Source: Cryptomeria japonica (lineage: Eukaryota; Streptophyta; Pinopsida; Cupressales; Cupressaceae). From it: a DNA stretch of 64,000 bases. Every line of letters starts with the position of its first letter. Position 1 is the first letter of the stretch. Location of the stretch: NCBI RefSeq assembly GCF_030272615.1, contig NC_081413.1:555423136-555487135 (forward strand), in the 5' to 3' direction. Positions 38,550 to 50,007 of this stretch are shown here, one piece after another. The notes below the pieces were generated by a model. It did no database searches. It was not told the origin of the DNA and was given only the letters and a program-made list of their open reading frames with translations. Made by a program: the position numbers and the translations under genes.

Positions 38550-39972
38550 TTGTGCATTGGGAACTCAATTTTGGTCCAAAACAACATGCAAATGAGCCAA
38601 AAAGGGGGGATAAGGGTAGGATAGGTCAGAATAGATGAAAAACACCCTGAGGTGGACATGAAAATGAGGAAATGCAACCCGTAGGAGCAAACCCTAAAAC
38701 TGACAAAATGTGCCCCAATTGTGATGCAGAGTCGACAGTATCCGTTGATCACGTGGGAGAATTGACCAGACTGTTTCATGTTATGACATAGACTCAGAAG
38801 CACGGACAGAGATACATTAGTAGGACTTGAGACATGTTAGGGATGAGGAGGATAGAGGGAGAACCCATTGATAGAGGCACGTGCTCCTTATGACAGACAG
38901 TGGACATTATGTAGTTTGAGATGTTGTAGTCAGCCTGCGGGCCATACTTAGGACAGACAGTCCAATTTTGTACTCCGATATTATTATGATATGCGATATG
39001 ATGGGATGCAATGTGTTATGATTTGAAGATATTTTCCATGTATGGATGACTTATGCACTGTGTATGAACATGTATGGATATTTTTTTATGTGTTTTTGAT
39101 GTATTTATGAAATGAAATGGATAAAATGCTTGATGTAATATGTGATGGAATGCAAATGTACTAACCAATGAATGCAGGATACAGCATATGTGTTTGGATA
39201 TCAGAGCACTAGACCGAACTAACTATCCGAACTGATGGAAGAAATGTTAGTAAGAAATGAGATAGAGGATAGTTAGAGATGACGAAAAACTTGCTTTCAG
39301 TAATGCACTTTGTAGGTGAGAACCTTTATTTTTTATGTAGCAAAATGGATGCGTAGCATCATGGCATTGAAGGCCAGCGCTGAAATGCAACCCTTTTTGC
39401 AAAAGACAGACACATCACAGACAAACGACAATCACAATCAAAAAAAGAAAGAGACCATGAACCATCCCGGTCACTCTAAATCACTCAGTGACATCATCGA
39501 GCAACATAGGAACATGATCGAAGCCAAAGATAAATCAATAAAAAGATAGGATGCACAAATTCAAGCAAATCAAACAAACATCTTGATCTTCATTGTCAAA
39601 AGTTGAAAGTGTTGATAGGACGATCATGCTGTCTGGTTTCAGGACATGCGGTACCCCGTCTAAGATAGGACACAGTCTGGTTTCGAGTATACCACACCCT
39701 GTATAAGACCCATGATGAGAGGAACAAGGACAAATGATTTGGATACTGATATTCGATTGATATGACAATTGTGATCAGTTTGAATGTTTGGTTTTGATTG
39801 AAAAAGTTCATCTGGTTAAAGCATGATTTCAGTAAAGCACAGTGTGAAATGGATTGCGAGTGTCATTGGATGAATGCTCAGTGATTTGTCTTATGCACAA
39901 AAGGGATAATTTATTGCAAAATGTTTGTTTTTGTTTTGGGAGTTTTACAATTTTTATTTTTTTTCATTTTTT
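38550..39972. other. element B interior, no gene recognised
   Basis: Holds a plus-strand open frame (39316-39549, Lys/Gln-rich) with no known domain and opposite to element orientation. Two diverged copies of a TCTGGTTTC...AAGA(T/C) unit occur at about 39630-39710. Confidence 0.45.
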
Positions 39973-40136
39973 CAGGACTTTATTTGATTTTTAGAGATTT
40001 TTTCAGGACATTTTTCAATTTTTATGACTTTTTTTTTTTTCAGGACATTATTCGATTTTTAGAGATTTTTTTTCAGGACATTATTCAATTTTTATGAATT
40101 TTTTTAGGACATTATTCGATTTTTATGAATTTTTTC
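39973..40136. repeat. CAGGACATT/T-run repeats
   Basis: CAGGAC or TAGGAC followed by ATTATTCRATTTTT and a T run occurs at 39973, 40004, 40041, 40074 and 40105 (spacing 31-37 bp). In element sense it is A-rich and lies in the 3' untranslated part. Confidence 0.8.
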
Positions 40137-41040
40137 AAATTTTGCCCCCAGTGTCTAGTAAGGCAAGGAATATGACAGGTGAATAAATAGGCTTCTTGAA
40201 ATGATGATGGATAGAGGGAAGACAAAGGCCTTTTATTATGGAGACAATACGGATGCAATTTTCAAGGGCTATGGCGTAATGGGACAAGAGACTGGATATG
40301 ACAATGTAAAGCAAGAACATGGCATGAGGGACATGTCAAGAGGTTTTTGAAACCATGTTGAAATTTTTGCATCCTTATGTCAGATCAAGATCAAAGAATG
40401 AAAAAGAGGGTATGGATAGTGATAAGATATGGATAGGATAAACAAGACCAAGAATGGATAAGGGACATGGACTGAAGGTCGGGATAGGATAAGGGATAGT
40501 GGTAGAAAGTTGCAATAAGCCAGGGAATATGGATGAAAGGTTGTAATAAGCAAATGGATAAATGACCAAAAGCTATGATGGACTAAAAGCTGCAAACAAG
40601 ATGCATGATGCTCATGAAGATCGTCAGCCTTGTCAAGATCAAAGGTGGAAAGGGAAAATGGACATGAGGGATGATAGGATATGAAGGAGGAAATCTGCCC
40701 CCAAGTGTGGTGTGCAAGAAGTTCATAGATTACGCATGATGCCTATTTGCCAGGTTTTCATCATGGTACTTGCCCAAGGCGCCTGTTTGCCAGGTTTTTA
40801 CCAGTGGACAAATTATTTTTCTTTACTTTTTTTCTTTTGTCTTTTTTTTTTTTTTGATTTTTTTGTATTTTTGCCTTTTTCAATAGAAGATGGACACATG
40901 ATAGGGGATGGAAGAAGGACTCAAGCGTCTTTTTGTTTGGATAGTAGCCTTGAAAAGAATGGACCATGACCTTTAAAAGTATGCTCAAAGACGTTGGTAG
41001 GATAAGGACATGGAAAATGAGATGAAACTAAGGCAAGGAT
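40137..41040. other. element B 3' UTR with PPT-like motifs
   Basis: Contains TTTTGCCCCCAGTGTCTAG (about 40139) and TCTGCCCCCAAGTGTGG (about 40691), which on the minus strand read as GGGGGCA purine motifs like the true PPT. CCAGGTTTT is repeated around 40750-40800. There is no supported gene. Confidence 0.45.
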
Positions 41041-43878
41041 TTATGCAAAGGATTGGATCAAAGGGATTGAAGAATGGAAAATATGCATTGGATAATGGAT
41101 AGGGTATTGGAAGAATTGGGCTTCACTGGATGGAAATGAAGGCAAGATCGACATTGGCACACACCTTGAGGGGTGATGGACTAATGGAGGACAAATGTAT
41201 TTTGGATATTGAGATTTGGATGGAGGAAAGGATAGTGATTCTGGGACATAAGGGCCCAAAATGGAAGAAGGAGGTGATGGAGGAACAAATTTGAGAGATT
41301 TTGATGGAGGAACAACAATTTTAGATGCCAAGTTGAATGTTTCTTTTTGTGCTTCAAGGAGCTTCTTGGGAATCCACATGGTTTTTGATTTTTCATGCTT
41401 TTGTGGTTCCTTGGAGTGCATTGCTTGCACAAGGGATTTAGGAACCCATATATATTTTGAATTTGCTTTATTTTGCTCAGTGGGCCTTTGTGGCCTTTTG
41501 GATATTTCTTTTTCTTTATAGATCATATTGTTCTTTGTTTTGACATGTCGATTATATTGGACATGTTGATCCTTGAATACATGTGGATTGCTAGACTTAT
41601 GATGCTTATACTTGGCATCCAAATTTCTTGGAAGAGGGAATGAATGTCGGTGTGGATGGGAATGATATGGAGGCATGTGGGATGGATGGAAGGTTCTCCA
41701 AGATGTGTGCCTTTGCTGATGTTGCATAGGAGATGGAGGGATATAGGGACCTATAATGGATGGAAGCGATGATGGGGAAGGTGGACATTTGGATTTTGAC
41801 TTTGAAGGGATACCAACGTCTTGAGTGTGAACTCTGTAGACATGATCATTAGTATATTCTTTGATATGAAGGGGTTCTTGCTTGTGAAGGTCTACCCCTT
41901 TGCCTTTATCAATATTTTGACTAATAGGATACTCTTTTCTTTGGGAAGAAGACGCGAGTCCATTATGAGGTGGATATGATATGAGAGAAATAATGAGATC
42001 TTGAAGTGGATCGGATTGCACCAAAGTGGAAGAACCCATTATGCATGTCGAGGGTTCATGAACATCTTGCACTGACATGTTAGAATCATGAGGGGGATTA
42101 GAATCATGAGGGGGACTAGGATTATGTAGTGGACATGGTTCAATGACAGGCTCTTCAATAGATGGAATGGGAGAAATAATGGGATCATCAAAAGAAATAC
42201 AATCTTGGAGTGTATATGGAGCATTAAGACAAGGATCTTGTGGAGGAATTAAAGGAATAATTTGATCTTGACAAGGAGGAAGATCATTGGAATCCTCTTT
42301 AAAGGTTCTTTGCTCTTGACTTTTAATGGGGTCATCGGAAAGGATGGAAAGGATATCTTGATCATTCTTAGGAAGTGGAATGTCAATGGGATTTGAAAGG
42401 GCATTGTGTTCATGAAATGGAAGGGGATTGTTTGGGATTAAATGGACTGGGATATCTTGATCTTGCTCGGGGAATGGAGTGTCAATAGGGCTTTGGATAG
42501 GATGGACAAGAATAGGGGAATCATCGTGAGTGTTTGGGAAGATGGGGTCCTGGTCAACAATTGGATGGGATGATAAGGTTTCAGGACCTTGATCTTGATC
42601 TATTCCAAGACACGTTTCTGCATGCTCTAAATTGTCCTCTTGACATGGGGTTGGACTTTGGATATGCATGGGGAATTCTGACAAGGGATCAATGTTTTGG
42701 CATGAAGGAAATGCATTTTGAACATTTGTGATGGATTTCGGCAATGAATCAATGTTTGAACATGAGGAAGAGGGACTTTGAATGGGGTCCTCTAAAATAG
42801 GTAATGGCAATAAAGTGCATGGTGGCATTGGATCTTGTATTTTTGAAACATGACAAGGATGTGCATCATGAATTGGATTATCTTGGCAATCAATTATGGA
42901 TAGCTCTTGGATAATTGCATCCTTGGGTGTATTGTTTGATGAGGAAAATATGGAAGGTTCTTGGGAAACTTCTAAAGGTGTAGGGATAGATGCCATTGGA
43001 GAGTCAATTTGTTTATGGGGGGATGAGGCATTGCTAGACATAAGTGTATTATTTTGATCTTCCTCAATAAACTCACTTGGTAGTTTCCTTAAGAGCCTTG
43101 CAATAAAGCCACCTTTCTTTCGAGGTTTTGACATAGTTGTATCTGGAATTTGAACTTGCTTGGAAAGAATTTGGTCTTGGTCTGATGTCATGTTGTGATA
43201 TTGGCCTTGGTTCAATTGTTCTGACATGTTTGAAACTTGGGTTGGTGCATGTTGAAAATTTTGTTGTTGAATGTTTGATGATTGTGGTTGTTGACATTGA
43301 TATGTTGATTGAACTTGTTGATATTCCACCATTGGTTGAACTATTTGTTGACATTGTATAGTTGGTTGGACATATTGTTGAAATTGGACCATTGGTTGTA
43401 TTGGTTGTATATGTTGAACAATTGGTTGAACCATTGGTTGTATTGGTTGAAAATCTGATTGATAGTAAACACCTTCTTGTTCTTGTTGTGGAGGCACATA
43501 ATGTTGAAATTGATGTTGTCTCTTTTCTTGAAATTGTTTCATCATCTCTATTTGGGAGAGGAGAGCTGGTATGTCTGATCGTTCAAGACGAGATCTTACA
43601 TCAATTGGCTCAATCTTTAGATTTTGACCTGGAAAGTTTTGAAACATTTTGGACATTTGTGATCTATTCTTCACAATGTTTTTCACTCTTTGTTCCAAAA
43701 TCTCATTTTCTTGAGCTAGTTTCTCCTCTAGTTTTTGTATTTGGAGACTTGTTTCATCATAAAAAGTTTGATCGATATTGCCTTGTTGTTGGGTTGGATA
43801 GAATTGTGATTGCATTGTCGGTTGATATGTCAAACTTTGTTGCATCATTGGTGCTTGGAACCTTGTTTCAATAGACAT
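41041..43878 (-). CDS. element B intact Pro/Gln/Ser-rich protein
   Basis: The only coding frame of element B. I take the ATG at 43878 (MSIETRFQAP), giving 945 residues; the open frame continues upstream to 44016 but without an earlier ATG. An N-terminal Gln-rich segment includes a short coiled coil (QKLEEKLAQENEILEQRVKN) and repeats of QPMVQ/QPIVQ. A basic patch KPRKKGGFIARLLRKLPSEF follows, then a long acidic Pro/Ser/Asp/Ile-rich middle. The C-terminal part is basic and has two pairs of internal repeats: IIGPYIPPSP / ILGPYVPESL and YIWVPKSLVQA / MWIPKKLLEA. There is no zinc knuckle, DSG protease, DDE or RT motif, signal peptide or membrane segment. I do not recognise the family. Composition suggests a largely disordered structural or nucleic-acid-binding protein, perhaps replacing gag; this is inference. 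An uninterrupted frame this long in such a decayed region implies recent function. Confidence 0.8.
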   Translation of the reverse strand: MSIETRFQAPMMQQSLTYQPTMQSQFYPTQQQGNIDQTFYDETSLQIQKLEEKLAQENEILEQRVKNIVKNRSQMSKMFQNFPGQNLKIEPIDVRSRLERSDIPALLSQIEMMKQFQEKRQHQFQHYVPPQQEQEGVYYQSDFQPIQPMVQPIVQHIQPIQPMVQFQQYVQPTIQCQQIVQPMVEYQQVQSTYQCQQPQSSNIQQQNFQHAPTQVSNMSEQLNQGQYHNMTSDQDQILSKQVQIPDTTMSKPRKKGGFIARLLRKLPSEFIEEDQNNTLMSSNASSPHKQIDSPMASIPTPLEVSQEPSIFSSSNNTPKDAIIQELSIIDCQDNPIHDAHPCHVSKIQDPMPPCTLLPLPILEDPIQSPSSSCSNIDSLPKSITNVQNAFPSCQNIDPLSEFPMHIQSPTPCQEDNLEHAETCLGIDQDQGPETLSSHPIVDQDPIFPNTHDDSPILVHPIQSPIDTPFPEQDQDIPVHLIPNNPLPFHEHNALSNPIDIPLPKNDQDILSILSDDPIKSQEQRTFKEDSNDLPPCQDQIIPLIPPQDPCLNAPYTLQDCISFDDPIISPIPSIEEPVIEPCPLHNPSPPHDSNPPHDSNMSVQDVHEPSTCIMGSSTLVQSDPLQDLIISLISYPPHNGLASSSQRKEYPISQNIDKGKGVDLHKQEPLHIKEYTNDHVYRVHTQDVGIPSKSKSKCPPSPSSLPSIIGPYIPPSPMQHQQRHTSWRTFHPSHMPPYHSHPHRHSFPLPRNLDAKYKHHKSSNPHVFKDQHVQYNRHVKTKNNMIYKEKEISKRPQRPTEQNKANSKYIWVPKSLVQAMHSKEPQKHEKSKTMWIPKKLLEAQKETFNLASKIVVPPSKSLKFVPPSPPSSILGPYVPESLSFPPSKSQYPKYICPPLVHHPSRCVPMSILPSFPSSEAQFFQYPIHYPMHIFHSSIPLIQSFA

Positions 43879-45725
43879 GTCACTATGCAATGCAATATTT
43901 TTGGAATTTTTCAAGGATAGTGTATGATATGCAACTAAATGCAAACTAAATAAATGAAAATGCAATCTATGTTTTTGGTTGTTTTTCAAGATTTTGACAA
44001 ACTTTTTGGAATGCAAATCTAAAAGAGACCCTTAGAAAATTGAAATGATGTCTAGATCTCAAAGGAAAAAAGGACCAAGTGACAAAAGGAAAAAATGACA
44101 ATGTCTCCCCTATATGCTTGGATACTAAGCTAGGTTTGATGAAATGACATTGATGACAAAAGGACAAAAGGTTTGATAAGGGCTAGACTTCTTAACAATG
44201 ACTTAGGGTTTATCAAAGATTTGGATTACTCAAGGATGACAAAACCTAGTTTTGGCACTATATGTAAAGGGACAATTGCTATGCAAGCGATCCTAATATG
44301 ATATGATAATGACTTAAGCTTAATAAAGAGACTTGGGGTATGCAAATGTAAATGTATGACAATGGTATTACTCTAATGCAAGAGGACATATGCAAGTGGA
44401 TGACTCTTATTGATATGCACAGGAGTATGACTTAGGTGAAACCTAACCTTGGTACTTCACAATGAGCTTTGCAAAATGCAACCTAGGATGAACCTAAATG
44501 TAAGTGACATAGATGTTGAGACAAGTTTTTGAACAATGTTGGATAACCATGTTTTAGGAAGATGATCTTTGAATCTTGTTGAATTTTTGTTGGATGAATG
44601 TCTCTTGTGTTTAATCTTATGTTAGATCAATTTGCCTTGTTCTTGAAATGAGATAAAATTCAACTTTTGACAATCAAAGAATACAAGATATTGCAACTTA
44701 GACTCAAGACAATCATGCTCATTCCCACATTTCTTATGGTAGGCAAGAACATTAGGTACTTGAGAGGTAGACTCATTATGGGATTCAAGGAGAATACATA
44801 GATGCTTGACCCCACGGGCTCCCCTCCACGGCACTCACTTCTCAGGGCAGCCAAGCATCAGTCGCCATGGAAATCTCCCCATGGCGAACTTAGTATCTCT
44901 TCCAAGTATCCGAACTTGTCCTTCTCAAGCAACTAGAAGGGTTTTTGGCCTCTAAAAACAAGGTGTTTAGTAAGGATTTCTGTTAAGTATTACTCCTTGA
45001 TGTCATGCAAGCGTGATTGAGACATTAAGCCCATCAAGATACCAAACAAATGTAGTCGTGCAAGCATGATTTAGACCAAGAGGCCCTACTTAGATGTTGA
45101 TATGGGAAAGAGTTCAAGGGTCATCACTTCCCAAGTAACTGCAATTCCCACGTAACACTTCCTTCAAAGCTTTCCCTCATCGGGTATTTTTTTATAGTGA
45201 GTTAGAATGCCAAGGAATTCTAGCCGTACTCACTTTGGGTCGTTCCCTTCTCACGATTATCACTTGCTTGCAAAAGCAAAGTGGTCAAGAAGGTAGGCCC
45301 TCTAAAGGAGACACACAATCAAAGACACGAGCATGGTATCGAAGATCTAGATTTCTGATCACCCTAAGAAGGATGAGAGCATACTCTCCTACTCCAATGT
45401 CACACTCAATAATCAAAGCACAAACACGTTTATTCCAACCTATTTATAAATCACTAAGTGCCTAATTAAAAATCATAAACACAAAAGTTTGGTTGTTTCT
45501 CCAAGGCAACCTGCAAAAACCCAAGTTAGAAGTTTGATACGCTTATTCTTTGACTTTCGAATCTGCACAAAGCATGTTAGTAGTTTAATTTATTGTCTTT
45601 GCCATGCGTATGCCAATATTATACATAGATAATTAGTACCAAAATCCAAAGCATAGAAAATAGAATGCAAAAACACAACAAATTTCAAGTAAAAACTGCA
45701 TTTTTTTACCTCTGTTCTGGACTTT
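43879..45725 (-). other. element B 5' leader
   Basis: About 1.85 kb between the downstream array and the ATG with no recognisable coding sequence. A more GC-rich stretch lies at 44800-44900. Such long leaders are common in plant LTR elements and usually hold packaging signals; none could be recognised directly. Confidence 0.5.
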
Positions 45726-45847
45726 ACACGGGCACAGAAGTCATGACACAAGCGCAGAATGTCTGACACAAGTGCAGAATGTCCCCTACACAAGCGTAGA
45801 ATGTCTGACACAGGTGCAAGTTGTCTTACACAGGTGCAGAAGTCTCC
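45726..45847. repeat. 20-22 bp repeat array, 5' leader
   Basis: Six units built on ACACAAGYGCAGAATGTCTG start at 45726, 45746, 45766, 45788, 45808 and 45828. Spacing is 20 bp except for one 22-bp step. Units match the ACACAAGYRCAG core of 38478-38549. Confidence 0.9.
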
Positions 45848-45944
45848 AGAATACCCTGCACGACCCTGTTTTTGGGTTTTTGGCCTGCAAAATCAACTTG
45901 AAAGCACTCCAAAACACAGTTAAAGGGTTAGATGGTTAGTGTTC

Positions 45945-45959
45945 ACATCGGGTTGACCA
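45945..45959 (-). other. element B candidate PBS
   Basis: Five bases inside the 5' LTR the minus strand reads TGGTCAACCCGATGT. It has the expected TGG start but I could not match it to a specific tRNA from memory. Confidence 0.4.
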
Positions 45960-45964
45960 ATTAA

Positions 45965-47201
45965 TGTGGTGTTAGGAAATAGGAATCATGAAAGCAATAT
46001 ATATAAAGACATATTAATCATTATTAGCTCAATCACAAACACACATTGCAATGATCTATCCTAAACAACACTATCAATAGAGACATGAAATAAAACATTC
46101 AAAATCAAAGATCATGCAAACCAAAGATGGGGTTCAAATGCTCCTTCATGTGGCTCCATTGTTCTTCTTTCTTCTCCAAATAGGTTTGTTGTGGATCTCA
46201 CCTTCAAGTGCATACACCTAATTGTGAAAGCAAGATTGACATTGACACAAGAATACTCGAAGCGTAAATTCAATAGTCTAATTAGGGATTATTATCAATT
46301 ACCAATTAGCCTTGATTGATGAAGAGCATCCAATTTATAGACAAATTGGAGAGATGACAAGATTAGCATGATAGTGATTCGAATGGAAATTCAAATCAAG
46401 AATAGCAAAATTATGACATGTCTATGACAAATTGCTATGCAAAGATTTATGACAATTTATGACAATTTATGACAAATTGCTATGCAAGGATTTATGACAA
46501 GATTTTGGAATAGAAATAGACATTTAGGAGAAATTAGAAAATTAAGTTGGAAATAATGACTTGGAAATTAGGAAATTGATGAAAAATAGGTAAATTAATT
46601 AATAATTTCTCATTTATTAATTAATTCACAAAAGAGGAATAATTAGCCAATTAAATGAACATTTAATTGCAATGAGAAGACTTAGGATAAATAAATAAAT
46701 TATTAATCCTAGAGGAAGAAATGACAAATAAGATTAAATGAATAAATCATAAAACCTTGGAAGATGAATTAGCCATGCAAGAGCGACAATTAGGTCTTGA
46801 TGTAAGATTGATTTGATGTCGATTCGATCATGATTTTGAATTGTTAAATGACCAGTGTTGATAAATGATTTGATTGAGATTGGTTGACAAAAATCAATGA
46901 CAAATTGACCAAATTGACATGATTGAAAAGGACAAGGACCGATGACGAATCGATCGCAATATGACAAGATTGACAAGGACAAAGGTCGACCAAAATCATG
47001 ACTGAAGGTTGTTGTCGACAAGACCAAATTCGAAGGCGAGATGAATGAAGAATATAGAAGATTGACTCGATGGAAAAAAATGATAAAAACCAAGTGTGAA
47101 TCATAGGAGAAATGTTAATGTGACGCAAAAACCTAAAATGAGGCAATGCGCAAATGTTAAAGTATGACTCTGCAAGCATTGACCATTTTTAGGTGTCTAC
47201 A
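45965..47201 (-). repeat. element B 5' LTR
   Basis: Direct repeat of 36633-37866 with about 1% differences and small indels (for example an extra G near 46286 and extra bases near 46897). Confidence 0.95.
46334..46340 (-). promoter_or_regulatory. element B candidate TATA box
   Basis: The minus strand reads CTATAAA within GTCTATAAATTGG in the 5' LTR; the 3' LTR keeps the same site near 37001. It is the best TATA match in the LTR and would start transcription towards the PBS. Confidence 0.45.
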
Positions 47202-47206
47202 AATAT
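47202..47206. repeat. element B target duplication, right
   Basis: AATAT, identical to 36628-36632. Confidence 0.9.
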
Positions 47207-48908
47207 ATTAAAAATTATGCTATTTGGAAAGCTTATAATAAGGGCTAAATAATTTTTAAAAAAAACTTCTAAATGAATTCATTTGACCTCCCAAAAGCTA
47301 ATGTAAAATTGGTTTTTTATCAACATTTGATAGATGCAAAGGTGGCTCCATTGCAAGTATGATTTAGAAGTAGAGAGGTTTTATCCAAGAAATTTTGATC
47401 TAAGAGCCTTTGATATAAATCTCTTCAATTAATTACTTCTAATGGAACATCTTAAAGCTTAAATGATTATATTTTCTAAAAAATGTATGATTTCAACAAA
47501 AATCAGGATGTACAAAAAAAGTGGGAACCAACATTGTTATTTCACCTAGGTGACTTATTCAATAGAAAGAACAAAACTAACTATAAGATTTATCTATAAA
47601 AGAAACTCTTCTATTGAACGACTACAACATAACATAAATAAAATCCTTTTCATCACTCTAGAAGTGATGGCAGATAATAGTAGACTTATTCAAACAAAAA
47701 AAATATTTTGATAGAGGCAGAGTCCGCAAAGACTCTTCTTCTTCTGCTTTGACCATTTCTACTACCGATTGTTCCATGTGCATGTGCATTCAGTTTGTTG
47801 CCCTAGGTTAAGGATGATTGATGCAAAATAACTCTTCCTTCCTTCATTTGGCTTCATGCTCCTATGCCACATTAGTACAAGACAATAATAAGACACAAAA
47901 AAAACATTATTCACAATCATTTAGTTGCAAGCATTAATCAAAAACATAATATATGTATACCATTATGCCACATGTATATATTATAATTAATAGTATTTGT
48001 AGTCTTTTAAATGCACAAAGTATAAAGAAGTCTTAACTATAGTCTGAAAGTGGCATAAACTAGAGACATCAAATTGTAAAACCTAGTACATCAAACAAAC
48101 TCATCATATCCCCCAACTTTATCACTTACTTGTCCTCAAGTAACCCAACTCCTAAGAATTTCTCCCTAAGACAATTAGCCTATTGTCAATGTTTTAAGTT
48201 ACTCTTGATGTCTTATGTAGGTAGAATCCCCGGTCTCTAGAAATTTGTTTCTAATGGTATTTTTCTTCATCCACATTTATCACATGTTGCTCGGTCTAAT
48301 GGTGTATTGGATGTAGAAGTAATGGAGGATGAAATTGAAAAGGTAACCATTCAATCTTGCATAGCTATGTTGCTGTAATGTATCCTCTAGCCCTTAATTC
48401 CAATGCAATGAAGTGATATAGGGAATATGGCTCTCTATGTTTTAGTTTTGGAGTTAATTCACTTCATTGTTGTTGCATGTGCTCCAAAGTCTTCTCCTTT
48501 ACCATAATTCTAATGAGCACTTGGATCCTTTGATAATTATCCTTTTCAATATCATGAACTTTTGCATACACACCAGGCCTTTGAATTATATCAATCCATT
48601 CATTTGCAATGACAATTGAATCCTCACACTTTGAGCTTATGCTTTAAGGGATATGTCTTTTCTTTCTCTTTGTATTGTTGAATAAATACTCTACATAATA
48701 CAAATGATTCTAATTTGGGTCATAAGGGACAACCAAATTATGTAAGTAAAAATCACACAGTTGATCTTGCATATTGGTGTCGGCTCTAGGATAAGCATGA
48801 AAAAATAATTGAGGGTCCACAACTTATATAGAGTGATCATTCACTATCCAAGTAAGTTGAAAAGAGAGAAATTTTACTTTTTAAGTATAGAGCATACACT
48901 CTAGCAAG
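47207..48908. other. unrecognised intergenic DNA
   Basis: Separates elements B and C. No open frame with recognisable content was found. It is the left flank of the element C insertion site and continues at 55635. Confidence 0.5.
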
Positions 48909-48913
48909 AGGCC
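48909..48913. repeat. element C target duplication, left
   Basis: AGGCC, repeated at 55630-55634. Confidence 0.9.
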
Positions 48914-49992
48914 TATTAGGTCCCGGAGACAACTGAGAGGGGGGGGGGGGGGGGGTGAATTAGTTGTCAATTAAATTCAAACCAAGAACTTATTAACCAA
49001 CTTAATACTTGATACCGGTAAACCAGTTAAGCATGTCGGTAAACAGTGTTAACAGTAGATTGCTATATCGGTAATGATTAAAGAATGAAACATAAACATA
49101 AAGTCATCCACAACACATGACACCAAATATTTTTACGTGGAAACCCTGTAAGGGGAAAAACCACGGTGGGAAACCTTACCCATAATCAGATGATACTATT
49201 GCAGATAGTAAGTGTACAAGAGGGGTCTACACATGCAGAAAGGCCAATAGCCTAGAGCTCACTGCTCAATCACAAATGAGAGTCACGCTGACTATAGTTG
49301 GATGGTTAAATCCAATAAAAATGTACTACACAAAATAGCATCTTCATATGCTGGATTCAGTACCGGTGTAATGCTAATATGCCTTCACAAAAACCTAGCT
49401 TCACCTTCAAATGATGTCTTCATGTATATCTTTGCTTAATCTCGCATATACCTTCACAATATATCTTTTTCGCATTCACACACGATCTTACAAATAAGAT
49501 CTTACATTTATACCATACCCTAAGACCAATTTTAGTAGGTCGGCTCTACAAGATATTACAATAAATTTTTTTTACAAATAATACAATATCCGATGCAATA
49601 ACCAATTAAACATGTCAACTTGATGCATTTACAACAATAATAAATCATCTCCATAGCATGTCATGTTGTTTTGGAAAAGATAAACCTGCTGGTGAAACCC
49701 TTAGATAACCTGGTCCTATTTGCCGATAAAAGCAACTATGCAAATATGAATATACCATTGATTATTATTTCAAAATAAAGTGTCCACATGATGTCTTCGA
49801 CATTACCAAGTATCTTCCATGTCATTCCAGGTACTGGTGAACAATATATCCTGTTGGTGAACCATATACCAGAAACTATTGCACAGTACCGGTGAACAAT
49901 ATATCCTGTCGGTGAATGTTGTTGGATCTCCAAAGTATGTGTGTTTAGTAAAGTGTAGTCATCAATGAAAAAACCATACCAAAATACCAACA
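48914..49992 (-). repeat. element C 3' LTR
   Basis: Matches 54561-55629. It is about 10 bp longer, largely because of a run of 17 Gs at 48939-48955 where the other LTR has 7. Confidence 0.95.
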
Positions 49993-50007
49993 ATCTCCCC
50001 CTTTGGC
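49993..50007 (-). other. element C polypurine tract
   Basis: The minus strand reads GCCAAAGGGGGAGAT directly before the 3' LTR start TGTTGGTATTTT. One base differs from the tract of element A, and the following bases (plus strand GATGGCAA) are shared too. Confidence 0.9.

Larger units (their letters stand above)
36633..47201 (-). mobile_element. pol-less LTR element B
   Basis: A 10.57-kb element with LTRs of 1234 and 1237 bp, TG...CA ends and a perfect 5-bp target duplication AATAT. A purine tract (AAAGAGGGGCAAAA on the minus strand) next to the left LTR gives minus orientation. The LTR start on that strand, TGTAGACACC, with a GGGGCAAAA tract before it, is typical of Ty3/Gypsy-type plant elements. 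The LTRs differ by about 15 substitutions and a few small indels by eye, roughly 1%, making this the youngest element here. The 8.1-kb interior encodes a single intact protein (43878-41041) and nothing recognisable as gag, protease, RT, RNase H or integrase. It must have moved using proteins supplied by another element. Confidence 0.9.

Noticed and set aside
38375-38803. 142-codon minus-strand open frame
   Set aside because: Its C-terminal part is translation of the 20-bp array and the rest has no recognisable content.
36633-47201. Plus-strand orientation for element B
   Set aside because: The only purine tract next to an LTR and the only long coding frame are both on the minus strand.
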